From: Sphagnum compactum
Taxonomy: Eukaryota; Bryophyta; Sphagnopsida; Sphagnales
NCBI GenBank assembly: GCA_965153455.1
Contig: OZ234494.1
Coordinates: 18,600,001-18,664,000 of the forward strand
Length of the DNA stretch: 64,000 nt
Reading direction: 5' to 3'
Position 1 is the first letter of the stretch; each line of letters begins with the position of its first letter. The position numbers and the translations under genes are program-made. Of the stretch, positions 1-10,574 are shown in pieces. The notes under the pieces are model-generated. The model was not told the origin of the DNA, ran no database searches, and saw only the letters and a list, made by a program, of their open reading frames with translations.

Positions 1-2
1 AC

Positions 3-974
3 GAAGCCAATTTAGGTTTCAACCTAGGAGATGAGCTTCTCTACAAAGCTGAGAAAAAAGAGAATTCCATGGCTACTTGGACTGCAACTCAGCAGCTTTC
101 TTACATGAAAGAGAAGTCATGGACAGAGGCAGGGATTTCAACCATTGCCAGAAATTGCCCACTGCTTCAGGAATTGGAGCTCCATCAGTGCACAGATGAC
201 ACTCTCCGAGCAATTTCTGCATGTGAAAATCTGCAAATAGTGAGACTGAAAGGGTCCATATCCGGCTTTTATCACTGTAGTTTCACTGACATTGGGCTCA
301 CAATTCTGAGCCACACATTCCGTCGCCTTGTGAGATTGGAATTGAGTGGATGTGAAGCCAGCTATGAAGGAATCTCTGCAATTGGCAAGAGTTGTGCAAT
401 GCTGGAAGAGTTGAGCTTGTCAAATAAGGGATTCTATGAGGGTTGGATCGCAGCATTGTCATTCTTAACTTGTTTGAAAAGCTTGAAGCTTGAAGGTTGT
501 AAACAGATTGATCCAAATCCGGGACCCATCCAGCACTTGGGCCAATGCAAAGCTATTGACCGACTCCAATTTGTGCGATGTGGCCTTCGTGACCGTGTTG
601 GCTTTGCTGCACTGCTAGCTGTTTGTGCAAGTACCAAGGAGCTTGAGTTCCAGGATTGCTGGGGCTTGGATGATGAGAGCTTCAGCTTGGCAGCAAAGTG
701 CCACAAACTGAGGTTGCTAGGTTTAGCCGGATGCTCACTCATCACTACTGCAGGGTTGGCAGTAGTTTTGCAAGCTTGTAAAGATCTTCAGAGATTGCGG
801 GTAACCTTTTGTGATAACATTCAGTATTTGGATTTCACATCCACTCTTTGCGACCAACTCCTTAGTTTGATGGAATTCTCTTGGCAGCCAGACACAAAAT
901 CTGTGCTGGCTCAAGGTCTTGCAGGCACACGAGTGAGACAGAAAGGTGGAAGGTTTTTTGCCCAAAGAGGTTAG
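3..974 (+). CDS. F-box/LRR (RNI-like) protein, 3' part, cut by window start
   Basis: The reading frame is open from the window edge to TAG at 972-974 (323 codons visible), so the true start and the F-box lie outside. What is visible is a run of about eight RNI-type leucine-rich repeats with the pattern of LxxLxLxxC(x)xI. Examples are LVRLELSGCE near 330-360 and ELEFQDCWGLDDE near 640-680. It ends in a Gly/Lys-rich tail, LAGTRVRQKGGRFF. From memory this order of repeats and the C-terminal tail match the Arabidopsis At5g51370/At5g51380 type of F-box proteins. Such proteins are substrate receptors of SCF E3 ubiquitin ligases, the LRR part binding the target. The substrate is unknown. The ATG at 69 is internal because the frame continues upstream of it without a stop. 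No frameshift is seen; the gene looks intact in this part. Confidence 0.9.
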   Translation, partial: EANLGFNLGDELLYKAEKKENSMATWTATQQLSYMKEKSWTEAGISTIARNCPLLQELELHQCTDDTLRAISACENLQIVRLKGSISGFYHCSFTDIGLTILSHTFRRLVRLELSGCEASYEGISAIGKSCAMLEELSLSNKGFYEGWIAALSFLTCLKSLKLEGCKQIDPNPGPIQHLGQCKAIDRLQFVRCGLRDRVGFAALLAVCASTKELEFQDCWGLDDESFSLAAKCHKLRLLGLAGCSLITTAGLAVVLQACKDLQRLRVTFCDNIQYLDFTSTLCDQLLSLMEFSWQPDTKSVLAQGLAGTRVRQKGGRFFAQRG

Positions 975-2184
975 GATCCACTTATTGTTCAATGAGACAT
1001 GATATCATAGTTCAAAGTATGTCATTTCTCAACTGCTATGGCAATGACTAGTATTCACAAAGATAGCAGCCCGACCAGTTCATACTTGTTTTGCAGACAA
1101 ACTTTTGAATCTGAACTCTAATGGTTGTACTGTAAATCTCACTAAGTCATCCTATTGTATCTCCTCCGGCTGCTTCACACTGTACAAGGGAGGGTCATAT
1201 CATGTGCAAAATGAGCCGTCTCTTCCAGTTGAAGAAGAGCAAAGGATTACGAGCTGCATTTTCAAAATGAGCTTTCTTCCAGTTGAAGGACAGCAGAGGA
1301 TGAGGAGCTTCGGTTTTGCAGGTATTTGTTGTTTTCTGCATCTCACATCTAGTTTCTTCTATTTCAATTGTGTAGATTTCCCTAGAATCTGCAGGTTGAT
1401 TTGCATGCAAGGTCTATTTTCAAATGATAATTTTGATAACTGCAAAATCCATGAAAGTGGGTTATGGAAACTCTCTCAGATTGTGCTGAAAAGTAATGGA
1501 TGCCCTATCTACTGTATAAGAAACATAAATCTTTTGGGATTTCTTACACTGTTGCCCTTTCAACTGTTGAGGAAGCTTGTCCATTTCATCATTCAATGCT
1601 ACAGTTGCATAGTCTTGGAAGTAGACTGGCCCTCTTTTAAGAATGATGGGAAATCTTTCCTATAGTGCAAAAGGGGCACAATCTGCCCCCTCCAACCCCC
1701 ACCAATCCCAAAAACATAATAAAACCTCAAGGGGAATAAATGAACATCTGGTGGTTGAAGTTACACTGCCTGTCCAGAGAATGGCCATGGAGCATCAAGT
1801 GAAGCAAAGTGAGTGTGTTTGTATGAATATGAAAAGAATGGTGCAACCAAAGTTAGCCTATAATATTTTTTGAAGTACTTGAAAACCAACTGGCATAAGA
1901 TGTGTGAGAACCAGGGCATTGAAACCTGGGTGAAATTTTTTTTCAAATTTTTGAAACCCTACCCAGGTCTTTAAAAGATGAAAATAAATTTTTAAAAAAA
2001 AACTGGGTTGAGTCTTTCAAAACACTCTAATACCCGGAATTGGCGGTTCTTAGAAAGACTAGAGAACCACCCGACACTGGTATTAACTATTAACCCTTGC
2101 CTAACAGCCATATTCAAATCCTTCTGTATGGGTTGACTTGGTTTGCTTGTTCCATTCAAACATGGATTTGATGAAGGCCAGTCC
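975..2184 (+). other. 3' UTR and downstream flank of the F-box gene
   Basis: No further coding exon is recognised. Between 1207 and about 1316 there is an imperfect tandem duplication with a 56-bp period; both units begin CAAAATGAGC and contain CTTCCAGTTGAAG. AATAAA occurs at 1718-1723 and again near 1735 and could serve polyadenylation. The longest open frame here (1105-1665) has no ATG near its start and is not believed. Confidence 0.45.
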
Positions 2185-4260
2185 CCTGACATCTAATTAG
2201 GTTTGTAAGTATGCCCACTAAAAGAAACATTATTTCTATTTCAATTTGTGACCTTACAATGCCTAAGATTTGATGGGCCAAAAAACCAACTATAGAAAAC
2301 CTGGCTTCATGTTTTCCTCACCATTGAAGAGGACACTTGATGTCCACTTGGTAATGTCTGAAATCAATAATTCCCTAATGACAAGTTCCTTTGATGGCTT
2401 GCTTGTGAATACAGTTTGTTGAAAAATATCCAAACTAGAATCTTCATCAATTGTCTAATCTACACATCCAACAAATTTGTTCATTGAATGCAAATGATAA
2501 TAATATTTCAAAAGCATAGGATACAAAGTTCTCCTATCATATTCATCCACAATACTTACACCTTCCTCTTGACCAACAAAAGAAGATATTAGACGAAGGC
2601 TTTTGAATCTAGGGTTTAACATTAAAAAAAAAACACGTTGTGAGCTTTTCTTTCTTCAAATTTTCTTTAAAAAAAAGAAAAAAATCCAAAACATCACAAA
2701 CTTCTCTTTTCGATGTTGGAAGTAAACAAAAACAACTCAAAAGTTATCCCAGAATAATCATCAATCAAATTGACTGGGGTAAATGGGTTTGTAATTTTTT
2801 CCCTGAATTTTAAACAGATAGTAATGGCAGGCTATAATGCATTAGAAAGTAACTAGTGGCTACTAGATTGGTCCAGAACATAAATAGTCACAATAGAAAA
2901 TAAGGAATCCACAATTATTTTACAAATGTGTCAAGTAAAAAAAAGAGGCACTTTTCCACTTATTCTAATGGTATTATGCCTACTATAACAAAAAAAATAT
3001 CATTCTTGAATTGTAAGGCTTCCTGAAACATAATGATTTTGCTGGAAAATTTGCAAGCAAAGTTAAAATTCCAATGTTAGAATGTTTAACTAGAAAAAAT
3101 TAATAAGAAACAAAAAAAACAATAGTTATGGAAAAAAATTGTAAGGAAAAAAATTGCAATAGATTAAATAATCACCTTGTTTTCATTGGAGTATTTAATT
3201 TTCTTAGAGGCAATTTTGAATCTGAACAAGCCTTGTTCCATTTTTGTCTACCTTTTCCAGATTTTTAAAGCCAAGTTATACATTTTTGCAAATCTAAATA
3301 AGTAGTTTTGATTGAAACAAACTTGCAATTCTTGCAAACTTTTTCGCTAGTAGTAGCATATTGACATTCTTTGGAAAGAACATGACCAAAACAAAAACCT
3401 TGAAAAATTTCATCCAAACCAAGGATTTCAAATTTTAGAACAATTATCATAGTATTTAAATTTGAACCCTCATCCTTAACATAGGCTTGCAAGATTTTGT
3501 TTATTAACCCATATTGATTAAACAATTTTGTCAAATTGTTGGCTAATGCTTACCCATTAGTTTCTGTTGCCTCAAATAAACCAATAATTACATGTTTGGG
3601 TTGCCAATCAGATCTCAAAAAGCTTATAACATGAACAAATATATCATCTGCATCCTTTGACATCCATAAATGAAAGTTTGTTGTGGTAGAAATACAATCT
3701 ATCTATTTTGGCAAAACATATACTTGTTTCATTTTCTCCACCAAGTTAGGTAATATTTATCAAGAATATTGTTTTCTAGAAAAAAAGACAACTATAAGAC
3801 ACAAATGTAATACCAAACACTTAAACCATACACTTTCAACAAACTGTACTGCTAAGTTATTTTTCACAATCAAAAGGTCAAGGTCTTGCAAAAGTCTTTT
3901 TTATTGCATATCGTCCTTTTTGAAAGGTTCTTTTATAACAAAAAAAGAAAAATTTGCACTTGTTGAAACAATTAGTCTTTCTTTGCAAGTTTTCTTTCAA
4001 CATTTTTTTATTATTGCATTGTTAATTTCTTCTTCAATTTTTTTTAGCAATTGTAAAATGATTTACATCTACATATTTCTTCAGAACAGTTATACCATAA
4101 GTTTTATAATAGGTTATTAAACCTTTCCTTTCTTTAGTTCTTGGACTAGGATTATTTACAACATTATCATAACATATAATACATTTCATGAGTCATGACT
4201 TGATGAGATCCAACTTCAACCTCTTTCCCATCATTCACACAATAAAATGCCCAATATTAT
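2185..4260 (-). pseudogene. Decayed hAT-superfamily transposase, nearly full length
   Basis: Translated on the minus strand in shifting frames, this stretch follows a plant hAT (BED-type zinc finger) transposase from N- to C-terminus. Landmarks are: SPRTKERKGLITYYKT (4061-4146); VEKMKQVYVLP (3707-3745); LWMSKDADD and WQPKHVIIGLFEATET (3566-3680); AYVKDEGSNLNTM (3450-3490); CFGHVLSKECQYATT followed by KVCKNCKFVSIK (3268-3393); GKGRQKWNKAC (3220-3255); NPRFKSLRLISSFVGQEE (about 2615-2560); and the hATC dimerisation segment GFLAHQILGIVRSQIE (2185-2290). Many stops and frameshifts interrupt it, so it cannot encode an active enzyme. The assignment rests on remembered family sequence, not on a search. 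The longest uninterrupted piece is at 3265-3534. Terminal inverted repeats and an 8-bp target duplication were not located. The BED finger should lie above 4260 but is not recognisable. Confidence 0.85.
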
Positions 4261-4900
4261 ATTAAAAAATTATGACCTTTCCAAATTTTTCTTTGAACAT
4301 GTAATTTTTGCAAATTTTTCTTCATTATTTGTTCTCCATTTTCTTCAACTCTGTTATTTTTTGTTTCCACATTTCCACTTTATACTCTTTCCAAATATTT
4401 TTCAATGTTCATTTCATTTTCATTGGTCTCATTTTTCTTCAATCAAAATTAATTTTTCATTTTGACTTGACTCCCCAATTTTCTACTAGAATATGAATTA
4501 CCCTAAAGAAGAATTTACAAATAAGTATTTTTTTGCCAAAATAAGATTATGCTATCTATTTGAAAATCAACCTAAACATTTACAAGCAATTGAAAAAAAA
4601 CTAAAAACAAATGCAATGTGTTGAAAAAATACACAATTCAACTGTGCAAATGAAATGCAATGTGTAAAAGTGAAATGCCATGTGTATAATTAAATGTAAA
4701 AATTGTATTTGTTGGGGTTCACATAATAGCACGACTTTTAGAATGTCCAAATAATTCTTGCATGCAACAAACAAACACATTGTCAACCAAAATTTCCTAA
4801 AAACATGGATAATAAAAAAATTCATCAACAAACAAATATTGAAAAAAAAATCTCCTTTTCCAAGTCTGGCCTAAAGAACTTGAATTTGGATAGCTCTTCC
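4261..4900. other. AT-rich stretch, possibly remains of the hAT element's 5' end
   Basis: No gene, RNA or clear repeat is recognised. The position directly upstream of the decayed transposase makes it the expected place for the lost zinc finger and terminal repeat, but nothing supports this directly. Confidence 0.3.
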
Positions 4901-4914
4901 CACACCTGCAAAAA

Positions 4915-5560
4915 AAACTAAGGGTGGTGGATACCAATTTTGAAACAAAGAACAAGAGCAACAACATCAAACATGGAGCAAGGAGCAACAACATCACAGC
5001 ATAGTAGATAAGTACCTAAGCAAGCCGTGTTGAGAACGAACAAACATAATAACAACAATGTTAAGCAAGAGGAACAACAAGAAGAGCAATGGTGTCAAAC
5101 AAGGAGCATCAAGAGGAGTAGCAATGTCAAACAACAAGAAGAGCAATGGTGTCAAACAAGGAGCATCAAAAGGAGTAGCAATGTCAAACAACAAGAGGAC
5201 CAACAACATCGAGCAAGGAGCAACAAGAGAAGCAACATTGAGCAAGGAACATCAAGAGGAGCAACAAGAGTAACAACAATAGCATCAAATAAGGAACAAC
5301 GTCGACCAACAATAACATCAACAAGGAGTGTCGAGCAAGAAACGACGAACAAGCATGTCGAGCAAGGAGCAACAAGAGTAGTGGCAACAAGAACAAAAAA
5401 CATTGAGCAAGTAATGTTAATAAAGAATAGCAAGAGCAACAATAGTGTCGAACAAACAATGTCAAGTAAGGAACGTCAAGCGAGGAGCATCAAACAACAA
5501 GCAACAACTATTAACTACCAACCAAAGCAAGTAATCAAGCTAATTAGTCTAAGCAACAAA
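4915..5560. repeat. Degenerate AAC/AGG-rich minisatellite with a 57-bp unit
   Basis: The plus strand is almost entirely combinations of GCAACAAC, AAGAGGAG and GTCAAACAA. One clear tandem pair has a period of 57 bp: the string GAAGAGCAATGGTGTCAAAC starts at 5081 and again at 5138. Long open frames on both strands (for example 5027-5614 plus) are products of the repeat: the plus-strand translation is Gln/Ser/Lys/Arg low complexity. They are not annotated as genes. Confidence 0.75.
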
Positions 5561-6590
5561 CAACAAACAAAGAAGAGAACAAAAAAACCTCACACAATGA
5601 AACAAAAAGTCTAAAACATTTGCTTTATATCAAGCGGCAAATGGTGTTGTTTACTAGCTAAACCCTAAACCTAACTCAACCCTAAACTAACTACTAACTA
5701 AACACTAAACTCTAATGACTACTTAATTAATTCTAAACCTTGAAACCCTGACCTTAAATTTTTTTAATACCCTACTAGAGTTTCAATAAAAAATATATAT
5801 ATATACATTTGATCAAGGTTTCAAAGGCCCAAATGTCACATTCCATAAATCCTTGCAATCGGATTTCATAAAGGGCATCACTCAATATGATACCCTGAGA
5901 GTTTCAAACTGAGAACTAACTTGAAACCTTGCCTGGTTCTCAAATTTTTTTCTGATACCCACCCAACATTGGTTAATATAGAATGGCCTTTGTTGTGTGC
6001 CATGTGGGATGACAAAGAAACAAAGTAGGCAAAACCTTCCACACTCGCAACTTTCATTGTTCAATCCATGGGGACAATCCACAAAAGTGGGTTGTATAAA
6101 GTTCAAGAGATGACCAACTAAAAAACCAAAAATGTCCATGACCATGGATATCCTCCACCCATCTGTTGGTCTACTAATAAGTTTACAAAAAGTATCATGG
6201 AGATTCAACCCCTCAAACCAGAATAGGGCAAAATTGAAATGGGAGCTGTTAGGGTTTCAATCCTAGATTAAAGATCCAACCATCAAATTTGAGTTTTGAT
6301 GGCATGTTGAAGACACAAATTCAAGCCTTCCAGTTGCATGGAGACCACCAGTGGACAGATTCAGCACCCATAATCTCTCAGGCCTGCCAATTCCACAAGG
6401 GGCACATAGCCCGGCCTATTCAGTACCATAATGATGCTCTATATGGCAACCAAACAATGCCCCTGGCGGTCCTGATGAGTACAGCTAGGTTTGCAGCTGC
6501 CACCCACCAGCCTTTTCCTTATTGGCAAAAGTTTGCCAAAAAGTGAAATTTTAAAATTTTAAAAATACAAAATGAAGCATTTTTGGAGAT
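5561..6590. other. Intergenic, no recognised gene
   Basis: It holds short CCTAAAC-type motifs (5650-5710). At 5925-5976 there is a segment whose reverse complement resembles 62443-62500 (see the repeat entry). A 108-codon minus frame (5882-6208) begins at a non-ATG codon and matches nothing I know. Confidence 0.4.
5925..5976 (-). repeat. Dispersed repeat containing TGTTGGGTGGGTAT, copy 1
   Basis: On the minus strand this reads CAATGTTGGGTGGGTATC, then a short A-rich spacer, then GAGAACCAGGCAAGGTTTCA. The plus strand at 62443-62500 reads CAATGTTGGGTGGGTATT, spacer, TAGAACCAAGTTAGGTTTTA. A weaker relative (GTGTTGGGTGGGGTATGAAC) sits near 14790. The family is unknown. Confidence 0.5.
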
Positions 6591-6594
6591 TTAA

Positions 6595-6770
6595 GTCGCC
6601 AGAATCCCCCCCCAAAAAAAAGAAAAACGCCAGATTTTGTATATTTTAAAAATGTAGGTAGCCAAAAATGTACAAGGATGTTTAAATTTTAATTTCACTA
6701 ATGGATTATAGCCAAATTTGGCTAAATCTTCCTATGCATGATGGCCACTTCGGCTACATCACAAAATTGC
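6595..6770. repeat. Palindrome-centred repeat family, copy A
   Basis: The centre is the palindrome AGCCAAATTTGGCT at 6710-6723. The right arm, read in reverse complement, is GATGTAGCCGAAGTGGCCAT...GGAAGATTT. Related arms flank the same palindrome at 15037-15050, 28427-28440 (diverged) and 57260-57273. The left arm contains TTTTTGGCTACC and ATTCTGGCGAC in reverse complement and resembles 28440-28560. It behaves like a short non-autonomous DNA element; superfamily and true ends are not determined. Confidence 0.6.
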
Positions 6771-7960
6771 CAAAAAAACAACACTGTCACCCAAACGTAG
6801 TTTCCAAATTCAAGTCAAAGTTTGACCCCAAAATCCAACACCGATGCAAAGTCTTTGACTCTTGGGCAGAGCCAACAAAACAAGCAAAGCCAGTTTATGA
6901 AACCGTTTGAGCTTGTTGGGTGGTTCTTGCCATTCAGGAGAACAGCTGGTTCAGCCTTTGACAACTTGATCCAGGCAATGTTCTGATTCCAGTTCAATAT
7001 TTTACAATTCTCAAGATTGGGTCCAGAGTTCCCAATCAATCAATGTAGTGGTTGCAAATGCCAGAGCCTTGTACTGAATATATAACAAGTACAGTTCCTT
7101 GTTAGCGACTTGGCAGTCATGTCCTGCTGGGTTCCAATTAGTTGGGACTCAGGGCTGATTTTGAGGACAAACACTTATTCAAAGGGTAATTAATTGGATT
7201 TTTAGTTGTCATTTGACTTTTCATTTTCCTAATTTGTGAGCTTGCTGAAAGTTAAGTTCACATTGTGAAGCTCTTGAAGTTCAAGTTGTCAAGTTCACAT
7301 CATCAAGTTGCCAAGTCCATAATATCACATGCATGGTGTAATAAAGAAAGTTTTTGGAAATTGTACCTTTTTGCCCTGTCCATTTGCCACCATATTCTCC
7401 TGGGATTGCAAGGGTGCAATCATAATACATTGTCTTACTCCAACATGGTTGTACCTCACCTATCTCCACGTTTCCAATCTCACTGTTCCCCAATTCCACA
7501 TCTTACAGCAAAAGAGATGAAAAGACTTAACAGATAGGTAACCATTTTGTCGGTTCCTCAGTATTTTTATGCAAGAAATATACAAAGATTGCAGAAAAAA
7601 CTCCATAACAAAACTTTGAAGAATGTTGGAAAAAGGGCCATATTAGACAGCTAAGAATATCCTTTTGTTTAGCCCTGACTGTGTTGCAGATATAAGATGA
7701 AGGTTTCCCAAACTTTGAGTAGGTTGTTTCCAAATGTCACTTCTTAACGATTACATAACCACCCGAGTAGGAAATGCGGATAATAAATGTATGTGTAAGT
7801 TGAAAACAATTTTGCTCCAGGGAGAAGCACAACTCAAAGTCTCGTTAAGAGTCCCATACACTACTACCTAGCTTTTTTTATTTTCATCATCATCGAAAAT
7901 GTACCCGTTCTCAATGGAGACACGGGAGAATACATGTTTCACCCTTCCGGTTAAAGAATC
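6771..7960. other. Intergenic, no recognised gene
   Basis: Frames of 60-90 codons exist on both strands but lack recognisable motifs. No repeat was noticed. Confidence 0.4.
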
Positions 7961-8240
7961 ATGAATGCTGAGCAATGGCTCAGATCAATGAATCCAACAT
8001 CACACCTTGCTAGCCTTGAAGCTTTGCTTCATAGCTGTAACAATCTTGATTCCCAATCCCAAGTTAATCCCACTCTCTTCCTCTCTCATCTCTTTCTTTC
8101 TTTCCATCCTCCCGCTTCTCTTGTTTCAAATAATTTCAATGTGTTTCCTTCAACTCTAAAAGTTGATCCCTACTCTGCCGAATATCACATTCCTGTCTCT
8201 CTACCAACACAGACCCCAAAAAAGTTCCTACCTATAACCC
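7961..8240 (+). CDS. Possible first coding exon of an unrecognised gene
   Basis: An ATG at 7961 opens a frame beginning MNAEQWLRSMNPTSHLASLE that stays open to 8293. A good splice donor (CCCAAG|GTATTT) lies at about 8240, after about 93 codons. The amino-acid composition is not low complexity and codon use looks ordinary. I do not recognise the family and could not find a following exon on the plus strand before the next genes. It lies just downstream of, and antisense to, the end of the TMEM53-family gene and could overlap its 3' UTR. It may be a captured or orphan exon, or chance. Confidence 0.25.
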
Positions 8241-8349
8241 AAGGTATTTTTGTTCTTTTTCTGTCTCACTTCATTCATGTACAAGTCTCCTAAACCATCC
8301 TAAAGCTAGCATAATACCACATAGATTGTAACCTTTCCTGTTGGCCAAA

Positions 8350-10574
8350 TCAAGTTGGGTTTTGCGGCAAAACCTCTTTCAGGAAATTGCTCAATTGCTC
8401 ACTGTAGAGCTGAGGATGGCTGCGGAAATGGTCTACATGTGGGGATGATTGCAGGTTGCAAGATCGTACAACATGTCCTGCCTTCCTCTGTTGCTCTATG
8501 AATGCCTCAACGGACTTCACTGGAATAACTTTGTCTGCAGTGCTGTAAATGTACAGCTGTGGGCACTGTGGTTGCTGCTTAGATAGGGTGGTGACTACTT
8601 TTGACAAGCGCCTGCATCGCAACCAAGAGAAGATGCTAAGAAAAATTGTAAAGAGTTTCTTGACATGTACAAAAAAGAAGGCAGTCTGGTGTCAAATAAG
8701 ATGCAGTTGATACAGTACTCAATTAGGGTTTTGAACTAATTTGAAGCATGTCTTCAGACTTGCTTGTGCAACATCTGCAATATCCATGAGCATGTAAGAA
8801 ATTAAGTTTCCCTCATCAAAGAAAAAACCAGCGTAAGAGGCATACTCGCTGATTGCTGGAAGTTTCAGGAAGACCGAGAAGAATCCTGCCAGCACTGATA
8901 GCAGTGCAGCTTCAACACCATTGGGCTCAACCTCAGTATTCGAGAGTACACCCTTCTGTGAGCCTTCGAAAGTCACACCCTCTTTTGTCTCATTGACCAG
9001 TGCAGCTTCCTTTGTTGCACTGCTTCTCTTCTTTAACAATGCTGCAGAGAAACCTGAAGCCCAGACCTGTGGGTCAGGATCAGCAGCTGGGGCAGAGTCA
9101 ACCACACAGCCCTTGATCTTACCCAACAAATGATCACCTCTCTCTTGCAGTTTCTCAAGTATGACACCATACCTGCAAAACCAAACCTGATATCATCTCT
9201 TTGACATTGCATGTGGCCCACAGAAAGATGAAGAGAATGTTAGAACTGTGTTGAAAGGACAAAGACTTGTACTTACGTCAGCCAGCCAGTGTTGCTGAAG
9301 GTGTGAAACATGAGCTGCTTCTCACCCTCAATGCCATTTGCATGCTCCCCCTGCTCTGTGAGCCACAATGCAAGATGATGGGCTAATCTATCGACATGCT
9401 CCTCAGCCTTCCCCCCAACTTTGAAGGTCAGCACATCCGTCATAGGCACCACAAATGTGACTGCATGAATTCCTCTTGCATTGTACCATTCTGCATACTT
9501 CTTCAGATGCTTCTGTTGTGCTCCAAGCCATCCGAGAAGCACAACAGTTAGGGCCGGTTTCTTTGCCGATGCCACAGAAGAATCGTCCTTCTTGTTCAGA
9601 ATGAAGGAACTCGGCATGGGTATGTGCCATGTGTGAAGAGAGTGTGGGGTGGAGGAAACTGGAAGATCTGGGGCAAATGGTCTAGAGACATGGCAAAAGG
9701 TAAGAGATGAAAGAAGTAACTCCAGAGAGTTTGATGGAGAAGCATCAGGAGGCATGGAGGCTGAAATTGGAGAGCCTCCAAACTGGGGAAGAAGATACGA
9801 TTGTGTTTGCAAGGGAAACAAAGATTGCTGGGCTGATGCAGCAAACAAAGATGAAGACTTGCTGAAAGCTTTTGCCTCAGTGAAAGTAGGTAAAAGAAGT
9901 GCATACAATGAAGGTGCTGCAAATGCCAAAGTTGCACTTGAAAACTGCTGCTCTGAGGAAGGAGATCTAAAGCTAGAATAGCTTGAAGATGTTGAGAAAG
10001 CAGGTGGCTGGAGAGTTAAGGAGATGGGGAGAGAAAGGTGGGGAGCTGGCAAGAGTGCAGAATTCAGATTAGGAGAAGTTCTTAAGAGAAAAGACAGTGA
10101 CCTCCTCTGCAAACACATTGATGACGCCATAGGGGCTCCCTGGGCTAAGGAGAAGGACGATGACAGACAAGGTGAACAGGAAGGCAGGGAAGTAGGAGAG
10201 AAAGACAGAGCATCCTTTGAAGAAGGTGTTGCACAACAAGACCCAGGAAGAGTAGACCTAGAACCGACAGCGGAACTCAAGGAGGAGCCCACCGTGGAAG
10301 AAGAATTTGCAAGGCTCTTGAGATTCTTGTCAGAAATGATAGAGAAAGGATCGAAATCAAAGCAGGAACACGAAGTAGTAGAGGGAGAAGAAAGAGAAGG
10401 AAGTGGTGGGAGTGGCATGGATGGTGGAACCGCATAGAATAGCATGGGAGTTGCCTTTAGATGAAGCTTGTCAGGAATGTCGACAGTAGCGGCAGCTGAC
10501 ACGAAAACGGCCGCTGCTGCTGCTGCGATTGATCCATGCAGAGCCCTTGTTGCTGCCACCCCTCCTCCTCCCAT
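8350..10574 (-). CDS. TMEM53/DUF829-family alpha/beta-hydrolase-like protein
   Basis: Three exons on the minus strand: 10574-9277, 9172-8846 and 8611-8350, joined in frame (phase 2, phase 2), giving 628 aa. Donors are GTAAGT after exon 1 and GTATGC after exon 2; both introns end in GCAG. The ATG at 10574 is the first in frame. Residues 1 to about 338 are rich in Ser, Pro and Leu and look disordered or targeting-like. The DUF829 domain runs from about 339 to 625: [20 protein letters not shown], then [13 protein letters not shown], then [15 protein letters not shown], then [12 protein letters not shown]. By family analogy Ser427 (SNTG), Asp568 (TADK) and His600 or His603 would be the triad-like residues. 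Plant and animal homologues are membrane or nuclear-envelope associated; the substrate is unknown. The N-terminal extension is much longer than in animal TMEM53. Reading on through the exon 2 donor gives a false open frame to 8719, so the donor choice matters. Confidence 0.88.
8612..8845 (-). other. Intron 2 of the TMEM53-family gene
   Basis: It starts GTATGCCT at 8845 and ends GATGCAG at 8612. It joins LKLPAISE to [10 protein letters not shown], which is the family-typical context. Inside the intron the frame stays open for another 42 codons before a stop, so retained-intron transcripts would give a shortened protein lacking the Asp/His part. Confidence 0.8.
9173..9276 (-). other. Intron 1 of the TMEM53-family gene
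   Basis: It starts GTAAGTAC at 9276 and ends TTTTGCAG at 9173. The codon for Thr433 is split AC|G, giving the continuous sequence [16 protein letters not shown], as expected for the family. Confidence 0.85.

Noticed and set aside
5027-5614. 195-codon plus-strand frame
   Set aside because: It is the translation of a degenerate minisatellite with overlapping open frames on both strands.
8719-8843. Continuation of TMEM53-family exon 2 to 8719
   Set aside because: No GT in the phase required by exon 3 exists there; the donor at 8845 gives the family-typical LPAISERLSKV junction.
9649-10437. Plus-strand frames of 110 and 137 codons
   Set aside because: Antisense shadows of the Ser-rich exon of the TMEM53-family gene.
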